This document shows positions 8,198-16,799 of a DNA stretch of 64,000 nt, one piece after another. This DNA is from Clostridia bacterium (GTDB lineage: Bacteria > Bacillota > Clostridia > Lachnospirales > Lachnospiraceae): NCBI GenBank assembly GCA_910575725.1, contig CAJTFE010000005.1, positions 62,001 through 126,000 of the forward strand. The letters run 5' to 3'. The position numbers were made by a program, and so were the translations under genes. Each line of letters starts with the position of its first letter. The first letter of the stretch is position 1. The notes below the pieces were generated by a model. That model had not been told where the DNA came from. It worked only from the letters and a program-made list of their open reading frames with translations, and did not search any database.

Positions 8198-8893
8198 TCA
8201 GCCGGCAATCTCGGCCTGGAGGGCCATAAGTTTTGCCAGGCTGTTCTCCATATCATCCGCCTTAATGCAGGTACTTCCGGTGACGAAGATATCCACGTCC
8301 TTCTCCCCATACATTCTGATATTATCCGGGGATATCCTTCCGTCAATCTCGATCTTCGTATTCAGCCCCCGTTCCTCAATCATGCTGCGAAGCTCCCGGA
8401 TCTTCCTGGTTCCGTAAGGAACCTGGCTTTCGGCCTTTACAAAGGCATAGCCCGGATTAATCAGCATCAGAAGGACAGTATCGCATTTTTCCAGTACGTA
8501 GTCAAGTACAGACAGGGGGGTTCCAGGCTTCAAGGCCACTCCGGCCCGGACTCCCTTTGCATGAATCCGGTTCAGCATACCATCCAGGTGATCTGCAGTC
8601 TCTGCATGAAATACCAGCTGCTGCACGCCGATATCCAGAAGCTCATCCACAAAATAATCCGGCTCTTTCACCATCACATGACAGTCAAATTCCAGATCCG
8701 TTTTCTTCCGAAGCTGCCGCACAGTATCCAGCCCCAAAGGCATACTGGGGCTGAAATGCCCGTCCAAAATGTCCACATGAAGAGCCTTCACCCCATGGTT
8801 TTCCAGAATGCGCACCTGGCTTTCCAGATTACACATATCCAGACAGATAAGGGAGGGGGAAATAATGCATTTTTCTTCCCATAAATGACTCAT
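8198..8893 (-). CDS. Ribulose-phosphate 3-epimerase family protein (AlsE/Rpe-like)
   Basis: This 231-residue TIM-barrel epimerase has catalytic and metal residues visible in HVDILDGHF (His39, Asp41), CHVMV (His72) and IEIDGRI (Asp184). The usual NPGFGGQ loop is replaced by NPGYAFVKAESQ, so the substrate may differ from ribulose 5-phosphate. Allulose-6-phosphate 3-epimerase (AlsE) is a reasonable alternative because the operon also holds an allose-type importer and a ROK kinase. I start at MSHLWEEK, which has AAAGGA upstream. The longer frame overlaps the previous gene. The housekeeping pentose-phosphate Rpe is probably elsewhere. Confidence 0.85.
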   Translation of the reverse strand: MSHLWEEKCIISPSLICLDMCNLESQVRILENHGVKALHVDILDGHFSPSMPLGLDTVRQLRKKTDLEFDCHVMVKEPDYFVDELLDIGVQQLVFHAETADHLDGMLNRIHAKGVRAGVALKPGTPLSVLDYVLEKCDTVLLMLINPGYAFVKAESQVPYGTRKIRELRSMIEERGLNTKIEIDGRISPDNIRMYGEKDVDIFVTGSTCIKADDMENSLAKLMALQAEIAG

Positions 8894-8915
8894 GGCTTCT
8901 ATATCCTTTCCGTTT

Positions 8916-9848
8916 TTAAAGATTTTTTTCAATTTCTTCTCTTGTAGGCAGGGAGGAAATCGCTCCCTTATGCTGAACGCAGATCCAGCCTGCGGTATTG
9001 CCGTAGCGAAGGGCCTTCTCTATAATTTCCGCAGTCAGATCCTTGGTCTTTTCCACTCCCTGAATACGCAGGCTGGATAAAAATCCGCCCCAGAAGGCGT
9101 CTCCGGCTCCTGTGGCATCTACTGCTTTGGCTTTTCGTCCCTCAATAGTCAATATCTGGCCGTCAAAATAGCATTTTGCCCCTGCAGAGCCTAAGGTTTC
9201 CACAATTAGGGACAGGGAGCAGCGCTCCATCAGTTCAAAAAGCCCCTCTTCTCCCCCCGCCATATCCACCTCTTCCTCGGAAATCTTTAAGATATCCACA
9301 AGGGGCAGCAGATCCAGCACGGCTTTTCCACATGCCTCCTGGTCATCTTTCCACATAAGGTTCCGGTAATTCACATCAAAGCTCACCAGCTTTCCCATCT
9401 TATGCCCCAGCTTCATGGCCCGCACAGTTGCCTCCGAGGCCGGAGACGCGGACAGGGAGCAGGATCCGGCATGAATGATACAGGATTCCTTTATATCTTC
9501 TTCCTTCACATCCTCCTCCAGCAAAAACATATCTGCTCCCGGCTTTCGGGCAAAGGTGAAGGTTCTTTCTCCGTTTTCCGCCAAGCTTACAAAAGCCATG
9601 GTTGTAATTGCCTCTTCGCAAAGCTTAGGCTTTATGCAGCGCACCTGATTTTCCTCCAGGGTCTTTATCAGAAAACGCCCGAAGTCGTCCTCGCCTACGC
9701 TGCAGCACATGCCTGCCTTAAGGCCGTTTCTTGCCATGGCAATGGCCACGTTGGCCGGGGCGCCGCCGGCATTGCGCACATAGCTTCCCGGCTCCGTGCC
9801 GGGAATAAAGTCAATCACCATCTCGCCTATACTATATAAATCAAGCAT
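8916..9848 (-). CDS. PfkB-family sugar kinase (fructokinase-like)
   Basis: This 310-residue ribokinase-fold protein phosphorylates a sugar or sugar derivative with ATP. The N-terminal GEMVIDFIP and GGAPANVA (28-35) segments and the C-terminal DATGAGDAFWGGF anion-hole motif are typical. Overall similarity is closest to bacterial fructokinases, which would fit fructose made from mannose or lyxose-type sugars by the isomerase at 5616. The ATG has TTAGGAG upstream, supplied by a short copy of the repeat (9855-9881). It is followed by the epimerase gene after about 20 bp. Confidence 0.88.
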   Translation of the reverse strand: MLDLYSIGEMVIDFIPGTEPGSYVRNAGGAPANVAIAMARNGLKAGMCCSVGEDDFGRFLIKTLEENQVRCIKPKLCEEAITTMAFVSLAENGERTFTFARKPGADMFLLEEDVKEEDIKESCIIHAGSCSLSASPASEATVRAMKLGHKMGKLVSFDVNYRNLMWKDDQEACGKAVLDLLPLVDILKISEEEVDMAGGEEGLFELMERCSLSLIVETLGSAGAKCYFDGQILTIEGRKAKAVDATGAGDAFWGGFLSSLRIQGVEKTKDLTAEIIEKALRYGNTAGWICVQHKGAISSLPTREEIEKNL

Positions 9849-9854
9849 ATCAAT

Positions 9855-9881
9855 CTCCTAATTCCAGTTCCGTAATATCCC
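9855..9881 (-). repeat. Short SD-linked repeat (copy 4)
   Basis: On the minus strand GGGATATTACGGAACTGGAA is followed by TTAGGAG, six bases before the fructokinase ATG. It keeps only the ribosome-site end of the long element. Confidence 0.75.
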
Positions 9882-9885
9882 TTCT

Positions 9886-10524
9886 CTATAAAAAACAATC
9901 CTCCGGCCCCGTATGGGCGGCAATCTCGTCCATGATCCTGCCATAATTGATTTTACTGAAATCCGTCACATTTACAGCAATGGTATAGCCCAGCCGAATA
10001 TCATAATTGCGTTCCTTCAGCCATTTTAAAAATGCCTCGTAGTCTGGTATGGCATCTTCCGCTGCAGGTTCGTCCTCCCTTACCTCTTCCTTATGGTAAC
10101 ACTCTGTCAGATGGCCCGGGTGCCTTTTTCCTCCCTTGTCCCGGCAGACGCTGCGTTCGTAGACCACTTTGGGATCCCCGTACATATAGACGGTGATTAC
10201 ATTGTAGCCATACTCCTTCGCCAGTTCAAAAAGACGCGGCCTGTGGTACTGATAAAATGGGTATTCCAGGAGAATAGACTCTGTATTCCGCATGGATTTT
10301 TGCACATACAGATAGAATTCTTCCAGGCCGAACTTGTTGAGGGCCTCTTTCTGCTCCTTATTATCAAATCCAAAAATATCCCAGTTCTTTTCCTTAATCT
10401 CATCATAGGACAGCTTCTTAAGTCCTTCAAATTCCTCCTCAATCTTGGCGGCCCCATAGCTTTTCCCGGTTCCGGGCCCGCCTGTTACGATGATCATGGT
10501 CTTCGGATTCCCAAAAGCTCTCAC
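9886..10524 (-). CDS. P-loop NTPase / kinase-like protein, unknown substrate
   Basis: This 212-residue single-domain P-loop protein has Walker A GGPGTGKS at 15-22. There is no strong helicase or AAA signature, and its size resembles small-molecule kinases or zeta-like kinases. The middle (about 60-130) is rich in Tyr and Glu. It is in the sugar operon between the two PfkB genes and could phosphorylate a sugar or regulate the pathway, but nothing in the sequence decides this. The start shown is a GTG. An ATG nine codons on (MIIVTGG) is possible, and neither has a strong ribosome site. A hairpin lies just upstream. Confidence 0.65.
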   Translation of the reverse strand: MRAFGNPKTMIIVTGGPGTGKSYGAAKIEEEFEGLKKLSYDEIKEKNWDIFGFDNKEQKEALNKFGLEEFYLYVQKSMRNTESILLEYPFYQYHRPRLFELAKEYGYNVITVYMYGDPKVVYERSVCRDKGGKRHPGHLTECYHKEEVREDEPAAEDAIPDYEAFLKWLKERNYDIRLGYTIAVNVTDFSKINYGRIMDEIAAHTGPEDCFL

Positions 10525-10555
10525 CGTTTCTCACCACGCTTTCCTATATTCAAAA

Positions 10556-10638
10556 GAAAAGGCTGCTGCAAAACAAACCGGCTGGGTTTTCCATCTCACG
10601 CTTTCGAAAATCCTCCTGGTTTATTTTACGGCAGCCTT
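10556..10638 (-). terminator. Long imperfect hairpin with U-tract; member of a hairpin family
   Basis: GGCTGCTGCAAAACAAACCG (from 10561) pairs with the complement around 10618-10636, and an inner stem GGTTTTC/GAAAATCC adds to it. On the minus strand it is followed by TTTTCTTTT, so it can terminate or attenuate transcription after the kinase at 10677. Related hairpins lie at 19470 and 40698. Confidence 0.7.
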
Positions 10639-10676
10639 CGTTTTACCGGCTGTCTCTTCCTTTACAAGATGCCGGT

Positions 10677-11615
10677 TTAAGAATTCTTTGCAATCATATC
10701 CGCCACGGTCTGCGGAGTAATATCTCCTTCCATGGGGCCGAATGCCGCCGCATTCAGCGCGCCTGCCGCAGCGCCTGCCTTTGCCGCATCTTCTAAGGAG
10801 CGTCCCAGGGCAAGGGATGCAATAAATGCTCCGTCAAAGCTGTCTCCGGCTCCTGTGGCATCCAGAGCTTCCACAGGATATGCTCCCATCTCAAAATGGC
10901 CGTCACGGGTATATACGGTAGAGCCCTTGGAACCGTTCTTAAGCACCACGATCTCCATATCCGGATATTCAAAGCATTTCTTCACTGCCTTTTCGATGTC
11001 TTCCTCTCCTGTGAGCAGACGCAGCTCGGATTTGCCCGGCAGAAATACGTTGGTGGCCTTCACAACCTCCTGAATAATATCGTAGTCCTCCGCTTCCTTC
11101 ATATGCTCCATACGGATATTGGGATCAAAAGAAATCTTTGCACCCTTTTCCTTCATGGCATGCATAGTCTTTACAATCTCTTTTGCATAATCCTTGCTGG
11201 AGGTCAGAGCGCAGCCCATCATATGGAAGAAGCTTATATCTCCCATCTTTGACACATCGGGCATCTTAGCCTCCACTGCGGGAGTGTGATCCCAGTGGAA
11301 GATAAATTTGCGTTCTCCGTCGGAATAATACATTACAAAGGCAACGCCTGTAGAACCGTGCTCGCTTTCCAGCACATAGCTTACATCAACGCCGTCAGCC
11401 TTCAGATGATCCAGTACGCATTTTCCGAAGCCGTCCTTGCCTACGCCGGAGATAATGCCTGCCTCCGCACCCATTCTGGCTGCTGTCCGGATAAAGATTC
11501 CGGAGGAGCCGCTTGCATAAGGCCCCTTAAAGGTCAGAGGCTCGTGAAATTCCATGTTTTCTTCCGGGCGCATCACTTCCACCAGAAGCTCGCCCATTGT
11601 CCATACTTTTCCCAT
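10677..11615 (-). CDS. PfkB-family sugar kinase (2-keto-3-deoxygluconate kinase-like)
   Basis: This 312-residue ribokinase-fold kinase has the N-terminal GELLVEVMRP, a Gly-Ser rich sugar-binding segment (YASGSSGIF, about 49-57) and the C-terminal ATP/anion motif DATGAGDSFDGAF. It resembles KdgK-type kinases more than the fructokinase at 8916, so the operon encodes two PfkB enzymes of different specificity plus a ROK kinase. AGGAGG lies six bases before the ATG and overlaps the stop of the VOC gene upstream, so the two are closely coupled. The exact substrate is not determinable from sequence alone. Confidence 0.85.
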   Translation of the reverse strand: MGKVWTMGELLVEVMRPEENMEFHEPLTFKGPYASGSSGIFIRTAARMGAEAGIISGVGKDGFGKCVLDHLKADGVDVSYVLESEHGSTGVAFVMYYSDGERKFIFHWDHTPAVEAKMPDVSKMGDISFFHMMGCALTSSKDYAKEIVKTMHAMKEKGAKISFDPNIRMEHMKEAEDYDIIQEVVKATNVFLPGKSELRLLTGEEDIEKAVKKCFEYPDMEIVVLKNGSKGSTVYTRDGHFEMGAYPVEALDATGAGDSFDGAFIASLALGRSLEDAAKAGAAAGALNAAAFGPMEGDITPQTVADMIAKNS

Positions 11616-11624
11616 TCTATCCTC

Positions 11625-12023
11625 CTACAGCTTCTGTAAAAACTCGATGGGCTCTTTGTTTGGTCCCTCGATCAGGAAGTAACGCACGCCGTTCTCCCAG
11701 AAGGGCAGGAATACGATCTCATCACTCTCCAGGAACTGATATCCTTTTTCTTTTGCCAGGGCATACACCGGCTCAATATCCGGTACATTCAGGGCAAGAT
11801 GATCGATGGCTCCCCTTTTCATGGCGGCTGTTTTGTTCTCGTAAGTCTCAATCAGAATATCGCCTGCCTGCAGGAAGGCTACCGGGGTGTTGCCTCCGCT
11901 CTCATTGATCGTCTCATATACCAGTTCAAAGCCAAGGCCGATGTAGAATTCCTTTGTTGCAGCCAGATCGTTGGTGGGAATTCCGATGTGCTGGATTCCG
12001 TTTACATAGTCCATTAATTTCAT
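11625..12023 (-). CDS. VOC family protein (glyoxalase/lyase fold)
   Basis: This 132-residue protein has two beta-alpha-beta-beta-beta units of the vicinal oxygen chelate fold. It contains IQHIGIPTNDLAATKEFY near 10-27, DHLALNVPDI near 75-84 and FLIEGPNKEPIEF near the end, giving the usual His and Glu metal ligands. VOC proteins include glyoxalase I, epimerases and isomerases. Inside this sugar operon an isomerase or epimerase, or methylglyoxal detoxification, is plausible but unproven. The ATG has AGGAGG supplied by a repeat copy at 12032-12066. Confidence 0.8.
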   Translation of the reverse strand: MKLMDYVNGIQHIGIPTNDLAATKEFYIGLGFELVYETINESGGNTPVAFLQAGDILIETYENKTAAMKRGAIDHLALNVPDIEPVYALAKEKGYQFLESDEIVFLPFWENGVRYFLIEGPNKEPIEFLQKL

Positions 12024-12031
12024 GCTGTCGT

Positions 12032-12066
12032 CCTCCTATTCCAGTTCCGTAATATTCCAGTTCCGC
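12032..12066 (-). repeat. Short SD-linked repeat, partly tandem (copy 5)
   Basis: On the minus strand CGGAACTGGAATA occurs twice in direct order, the second within TATTACGGAACTGGAATA and followed by GGAGG. It lies eight bases before the VOC gene start. Confidence 0.75.
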
Positions 12067-12078
12067 ATTCGCGCGAAA

Positions 12079-12951
12079 CTAGCGTGCTGCCTTACCGGTA
12101 CTTCCATAGATGTCGATTTTCTCGCCCACATGCTCGGCAACAGCCTTCTTGGCCGGCTTTAACAGGTTTCTGGGATCCTGCTTGCCCGGCTCCTTGGCTG
12201 CTTCCGCCGCAGTCACGGCCGCTACGGCCCCTACGAATACAGACTTGATGGCGGTGCCGTAATTGATTTTGCTCATTCCCATCTGCACGCATTTGCGGAA
12301 GTCTGCTTCCGGCACGCCTGTGCCTCCGTGAAGAACCAGGGGGCAGTCCGTAAGTTTTATAATCTTCTCCAGCCGCTCAAAGTCAAGCTTGGGATCCGCT
12401 TTGTAAAAGCCGTGGGCTGTTCCGATGGCTACGGCCAGCGCATCGATTCCTGTCTCCTCTACAAAGCGCGGCACATCGTCCGGATTGGTCATGGCAGCGG
12501 CGGAATCCTCCACCACTACATTTTCCTCTCTTCCGCCCAGCATACCAAGCTCCGCTTCTACAGAACAGCCGTACTCCTTCGCATATTCTACGATCATCTT
12601 TGTATCTGCGATGTTTTCCTCATAGGGCTTCTTGGAAGCATCAATCATAACGGAAGTGAAGCCTTCCCGGATGCACTCTTTGATGAGATCATAGTCCGTA
12701 GCGTGATCCAGATGCAGACATACAGGGATATCTACTGACTCGGCCATTCCCTTTACCATTCCGACAGTTGCTTTTAAGCCGTTGTACTTCAGCGCATTTA
12801 TGGATACCTGAAGGATCACCGGTGCATTCTTCTCTACGCCCGCCATAACGATTCCTTCCGCATCCTCGGGGCAGCTGAAATTAAACGCTCCTACGGCATA
12901 GTGGTTTTCTCTTGTTCCGGCAAGAATTTCTTTTAATGTTACTAAACTCAT
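12079..12951 (-). CDS. Class II (metal-dependent) ketose-bisphosphate aldolase
   Basis: This 290-residue TIM-barrel aldolase cleaves a ketose 1,6-bisphosphate or a related phosphosugar to triose phosphates. Catalytic Asp82 and zinc ligand His83 lie in HLDHA, Glu134 in EAELG, and further ligands are His180 (GTAHG) and His208 (LHGGTG). It belongs to the Fba/GatY/KbaY group, where fructose, tagatose and other ketose phosphates are possible substrates. I start at MSLVTLKEI with AGGAG eight bases upstream. The nine-codon extension runs through a repeat end. Three hairpins separate it from the ROK kinase gene. Confidence 0.92.
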   Translation of the reverse strand: MSLVTLKEILAGTRENHYAVGAFNFSCPEDAEGIVMAGVEKNAPVILQVSINALKYNGLKATVGMVKGMAESVDIPVCLHLDHATDYDLIKECIREGFTSVMIDASKKPYEENIADTKMIVEYAKEYGCSVEAELGMLGGREENVVVEDSAAAMTNPDDVPRFVEETGIDALAVAIGTAHGFYKADPKLDFERLEKIIKLTDCPLVLHGGTGVPEADFRKCVQMGMSKINYGTAIKSVFVGAVAAVTAAEAAKEPGKQDPRNLLKPAKKAVAEHVGEKIDIYGSTGKAAR

Positions 12952-12958
12952 TTTATAT

Positions 12959-12982
12959 CTCCTATTCCAGTTTTGCAATACC
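12959..12982 (-). repeat. Short SD-linked repeat (copy 6)
   Basis: On the minus strand TATTGCAAAACTGGAATA is followed by GGAG, just before the aldolase start at 12951. It is the most diverged of the short copies (three mismatches in 18). Confidence 0.65.
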
Positions 12983-12983
12983 T

Positions 12984-13077
12984 GGGGCTGTCATATTTTC
13001 GACAGCCCCGGATGATTTGTTACGGTTCACTTGGTGAACCATAACAATGATTTTTCTGTTACCAGCCCCAAAGGGGC
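12984..13077 (-). other. Cluster of three hairpins in the ROK kinase-aldolase gap
   Basis: Three inverted repeats follow one another: GGGGCTGTC/GACAGCCCC (12984-13009), a 14-pair stem TTGTTACGGTTCAC/GTGAACCATAACAA (13017-13047) with a three-base loop, and GCCCC/GGGGC (13065-13077). None has a U-tract on the minus strand, so mRNA processing or stability control is more likely than termination. Confidence 0.75.
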
Positions 13078-13088
13078 CCAATGCGTGT

Positions 13089-14072
13089 TTAGTTCTGTGA
13101 CGCATCCCTGGCCACATAGTCGTGAATCATACAATAAGCGCCGTACAGCACCACCCGGTCATTCAGTATGGAATACCGGATCTGGCTCTCATCCACGGGC
13201 TGCAGGCATCTCTCCTTAAGCACGCGCACCATCTCCCTGTGAAAAAAGGTTCTGGCCTTGGTCACCCCGCCTCCCAATACAATTACATCGGGATCGTAAA
13301 GGTTAAAATAATTGGCAAGAGCCGTGCCCAGGTAATATCCTTCCTTCTGATAAAGATCCAGGGCATAAGTATCCCCAGCTTCCGCCGCCTGTGTCAGAAT
13401 CCGGCCGTTCAGATTCTCCTCTTCATAACCGGCCAGTTCAAAGACCTGGTTTTTCATACCTTCCTTCATGTCAGCCTTCATCTGGCGGACAATGGCTGTA
13501 CCGGAAGCGTACATCTCCACGCAGCCGGTGGAACCGCAGGGACATTCCCTTCCCGTCAGATCGATAGATACGTGTCCCACCTCTCCGGCGCCTCCGTGCC
13601 TTCCCCGGTAGAGCTGGTTGTTAATCACGATTCCGCCGCCGCAGCCGGTGCTGACAGTCATGTACATCACATTGGCAAAACCTCTGCCCTCGCCGAAGCG
13701 GTGCTCCGCCAGGGCTCCTAAGTTACCGTCGTTGTCAATCCGGGTAGGTTTTCCGTAATCCCTGGAAAGCCGTTCCGCCAGGGGGAAGTTCCTCCACCCC
13801 ATCATCGGCGCCTCAAGAATCACGCCTCTTTCCTGGTCTAAGGGTCCCGGCGCACCTACGCCGATTCCTATAACATCATCCACAGAGATACCAAAGTGTG
13901 CAATGACGTCATCCAATACCTTCCTGGTATTCTGGTACACGGCTTCTTCACCGTGATAGGTCTGAGACTGGACAACATGGGCATACCCGTCTACCAGCTC
14001 ACCTTCCTCTGTAAAGAGCGCTCCCGTAGACTTGGTTCCGCCTACATCCATAATTAAGTAAAATCGACTCAT
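13089..14072 (-). CDS. ROK family sugar kinase
   Basis: This 327-residue ROK kinase has the ATP-binding DVGGTKSTG (9-17), the catalytic Asp115 in DNDGN, and the zinc-binding His167 with Cys177, Cys179 and Cys184 in CPCGSTGC. There is no N-terminal DNA-binding domain, so it is an enzyme rather than a repressor. ROK kinases phosphorylate glucose, allose, N-acetylmannosamine or similar sugars. The neighbouring allose/ribose-type importer makes the imported sugar its likely substrate. AAGGAG lies ten bases before the ATG. It follows the permease gene by 25 bp. Confidence 0.9.
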   Translation of the reverse strand: MSRFYLIMDVGGTKSTGALFTEEGELVDGYAHVVQSQTYHGEEAVYQNTRKVLDDVIAHFGISVDDVIGIGVGAPGPLDQERGVILEAPMMGWRNFPLAERLSRDYGKPTRIDNDGNLGALAEHRFGEGRGFANVMYMTVSTGCGGGIVINNQLYRGRHGGAGEVGHVSIDLTGRECPCGSTGCVEMYASGTAIVRQMKADMKEGMKNQVFELAGYEEENLNGRILTQAAEAGDTYALDLYQKEGYYLGTALANYFNLYDPDVIVLGGGVTKARTFFHREMVRVLKERCLQPVDESQIRYSILNDRVVLYGAYCMIHDYVARDASQN

Positions 14073-14097
14073 TCCTCTTAAGCTCCTTGTAACTATA

Positions 14098-15084
14098 TTA
14101 ATTTCTGCCCCTCTTCTGAGCCATGTCTAATACAACTGCAAGGATAATTATACAACCAATAACCACGTTCTGCCAATAGGAATAAATCTGCAGAAGATCC
14201 ATACCTGTTTTGATAACAGCGATTACCGCACAGCCGAACATGGCCCGTGCTACGGAACCGGAGCCGCCTGCCAGGGAAGTTCCGCCCAGTACGGTGGACG
14301 CGATGGCGAACATCTCATAACCCTCGCCGGATCCAGGCTGTCCGTTCTGAAGCTTGGAGGCAATCACAACGCCGCACAAGCCTGCCATTACGGAAGAAAG
14401 CACATGGCAGTAGAAAGTGATTTTTCTTACATTGATACCGCTTAAGTGGGCAACGTTCTTGTTGCTTCCCACTGCGAATACATGGCGTCCGAATACCGTC
14501 TGGGACAGCAGAATATGCATAATGGCAACTACGATAATGGTGAAAATAACAACTACCGGAACTGCTCCGTTGGGCATCCCAGCGGTGGGGATGATACGGC
14601 TTGCGCCTAAGAATGCAAAGGAAGTGGGAAGTCCGTATACGGGCTGTCCGCCTGTGATAACGTATGCCACGCCGCGAAGAGCGGTCATGGTAGACAGGGT
14701 ACAGATCATGGGGATTACATCAAAGTAAGCAATCAGAACGCCGTTGATAAATCCGCAGACAAGGCCTACTGCAATACCGCAGACAATCAGAAGTACCATA
14801 GCAAAAGGAATTCCCATGTTGGGAAACTGCAGTCCCGCGTAGGAAGCGATGATTCCGGCTACCGCAACTACGGAACCTACGGAAATATCAATACCGCCAA
14901 GAATAATAACATAGGTAAGCCCGGAAGCCAGAAGGGCATTGGTACACATCTGAGACAGAATATTGCTGACATTTCTTACGCTGAAAAATGTATCACTGGC
15001 AATACCAAATCCGATGCAAAGTAAAATCAAAACAATGACTACAATATTTTCACTTAATAACTTTTTTACTCTCGTCTTATCCAT
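14098..15084 (-). CDS. Sugar ABC transporter permease (RbsC/AlsC family)
   Basis: This polytopic membrane protein of about 328 residues has eight to ten hydrophobic segments and the family-typical ILGGIDISVGSV and TVLGGTSLAGGSGS segments. It forms the channel of a carbohydrate importer of the CUT2 type with the ATPase at 15117 and the lipoprotein at 16800. I prefer the ATG of MDKTRVKK with GAAGG upstream. The ATG four codons earlier abuts the AGAGAGG site, so 15096 remains possible. A single permease gene suggests a homodimer. Confidence 0.92.
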   Translation of the reverse strand: MDKTRVKKLLSENIVVIVLILLCIGFGIASDTFFSVRNVSNILSQMCTNALLASGLTYVIILGGIDISVGSVVAVAGIIASYAGLQFPNMGIPFAMVLLIVCGIAVGLVCGFINGVLIAYFDVIPMICTLSTMTALRGVAYVITGGQPVYGLPTSFAFLGASRIIPTAGMPNGAVPVVVIFTIIVVAIMHILLSQTVFGRHVFAVGSNKNVAHLSGINVRKITFYCHVLSSVMAGLCGVVIASKLQNGQPGSGEGYEMFAIASTVLGGTSLAGGSGSVARAMFGCAVIAVIKTGMDLLQIYSYWQNVVIGCIIILAVVLDMAQKRGRN

Positions 15085-15116
15085 TTTTACCTTCATCCTC
15101 TCTATATCTTAATTCC

Positions 15117-16619
15117 TTATTCGGCATCACTGGTGATGCTTGCAAGACTGATGATGCTCTGCTCATTGATATCCTCGCCTGTGAGCTCTCCGCTGATACG
15201 GCCCTCCCGCATAACGATAACCCGGTTGGCAATACCGATTACCTCCGGCATTTCGGAAGAAATCATAATGATTGCTCCGCCTGCCTCCACAAAGTCATTC
15301 ATCAGCGCGTAAAACTCCGAACGGGCATTTACATCGATACCTCTGGTAGGCTCATCCAGAATAAGAATCTCCGAATCCGCGGCAAGCCATTTGCCCAGAA
15401 TAACCTTCTGCTGGTTGCCGCCGGACAACGTTCTTAAGATGGTCTGCAGATCCGGTGCCTTTACCCTTAAGCTTTCCTTGTACTTCTGTGCCTGCTCCTT
15501 CTCCCACTCCTTGTTGACAAAGCCAAGCTTCTTTGCATGGAAGGGAAGGCTCGGAAGAGAGGTGTTCTCCACGATGTTTTTCTCCAAAAGAAGGCCTGTT
15601 CTTCTTCTGTCCTCTGTTACAAGGCCGATTTTTTTCGTAATGGCCTCCTTGGGATTCTTAAAGTGTACCTCTTCTCCCTTTACGAATACCTTACCGGAAT
15701 CAATGGGAGTTGCTCCGAAGATAGCTTCCATAACCTCCGTCCGTCCTGCGCCTACCAGGCCGGAAAAGCCCAGGATCTCTCCTGCATAAGCAGTAAAGCT
15801 GATATCCTTGAAAACACCTTCTCTTGTAAGGCCTTCTACCCGGAGCATCTCCTTACCCTGCTCATGGTCGTGCTTGTCGTAGTAGTCTCCCATCTCACGT
15901 CCAACCATGCTGGCGACAATCTGCTTCTCCGTTACATCTGCTACCATCATGGTATCTACCTTGCAGCCGTCCCGAAGAACGGTTACACGCTCGCAGATCT
16001 GCGTCAGCTCCTTCAGACGGTGGGTAATATATATAATTGAAACATTATTCTTTTTCAAAATATGTACCTGCTCGAACAGAGCGTCAATCTCGTGTTCGGA
16101 CAGGGATGAGGTCGGCTCATCCATTACAACAACCTTGGCGTTCTGGGAAATTACCTTTGCAATCTCTACCATCTGCTGCTGGGCCGCATTCAGCTCCCCG
16201 GCAATGGTTGTCGCCTTCAAATCAACCTTCATAAAATCCAGAATATCCTGGGTATCCTTGTTCATCCTGGCCTTATCCAGAAGGCCGTTTTTCTTCTTTT
16301 TTTCCCTGCCCAGCCATACATTCTGGGCTACAGTCAGATCCTTGGCAATACTAAGTTCCTGGTGAATAACTGCGATTCCGGCCTCAATTGCCTGGCCGGG
16401 CTCGGTAAAGTTCATCTCTTTTCCCTCGAAAACAACCTTTCCGCCTGGATCCGGTGTATAAACGCCGGAAATAATCTTAATCAGTGTGGATTTTCCGGCA
16501 CCATTCTCACCAACCAGGGTATGTACTTCACCCGGATAGAAGTCAGCCGTTACGTCTGAAAGGGCTTTTACGCCGGGGAAGGTTTTGCTGATATTTTTTA
16601 CCTGTAAAATCGGTTCCAT
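15117..16619 (-). CDS. Sugar ABC transporter ATP-binding protein (RbsA/AlsA family)
   Basis: This 500-residue protein carries two fused ATPase domains, as usual for CUT2 importers. The first Walker A is GENGAGKST (37-45), the first signature is degenerate (LNAAQQQMVEIA), and the second domain has a full LSGGNQQKV signature and LILDEPTRGID. The start is the ATG of MEPILQVKN with GAAGGA eight bases upstream. The longer frame begins with TTG. A terminator-like hairpin separates it from the binding-protein gene upstream, so less ATPase than lipoprotein may be made. Confidence 0.93.
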   Translation of the reverse strand: MEPILQVKNISKTFPGVKALSDVTADFYPGEVHTLVGENGAGKSTLIKIISGVYTPDPGGKVVFEGKEMNFTEPGQAIEAGIAVIHQELSIAKDLTVAQNVWLGREKKKKNGLLDKARMNKDTQDILDFMKVDLKATTIAGELNAAQQQMVEIAKVISQNAKVVVMDEPTSSLSEHEIDALFEQVHILKKNNVSIIYITHRLKELTQICERVTVLRDGCKVDTMMVADVTEKQIVASMVGREMGDYYDKHDHEQGKEMLRVEGLTREGVFKDISFTAYAGEILGFSGLVGAGRTEVMEAIFGATPIDSGKVFVKGEEVHFKNPKEAITKKIGLVTEDRRRTGLLLEKNIVENTSLPSLPFHAKKLGFVNKEWEKEQAQKYKESLRVKAPDLQTILRTLSGGNQQKVILGKWLAADSEILILDEPTRGIDVNARSEFYALMNDFVEAGGAIIMISSEMPEVIGIANRVIVMREGRISGELTGEDINEQSIISLASITSDAE

Positions 16620-16703
16620 AGCTTCATTCCTTCTCAATATTTTTTTGTTTTCCCATGAGCGGAAATCCGGTCACGGGCGCCTGCTGCATGTACTTCGCTC
16701 CCC

Positions 16704-16757
16704 CAAAAACAAAAGGAGGTTATTCCAATCGGACTTAAGTCTTCAAGAATAACCTCC
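16704..16757 (-). terminator. Attenuator between binding-protein and ATPase genes
   Basis: An 11-pair stem GGAGGTTATTC/GAATAACCTCC (16715-16725 and 16747-16757) is followed on the minus strand by TTTTGTTTTTG. It is placed where partial termination would raise lipoprotein over transporter-core expression. Confidence 0.82.
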
Positions 16758-16799
16758 CTTCTTTTTAAATCAATCCTATGTATTCTTCAATCTGCCGGA

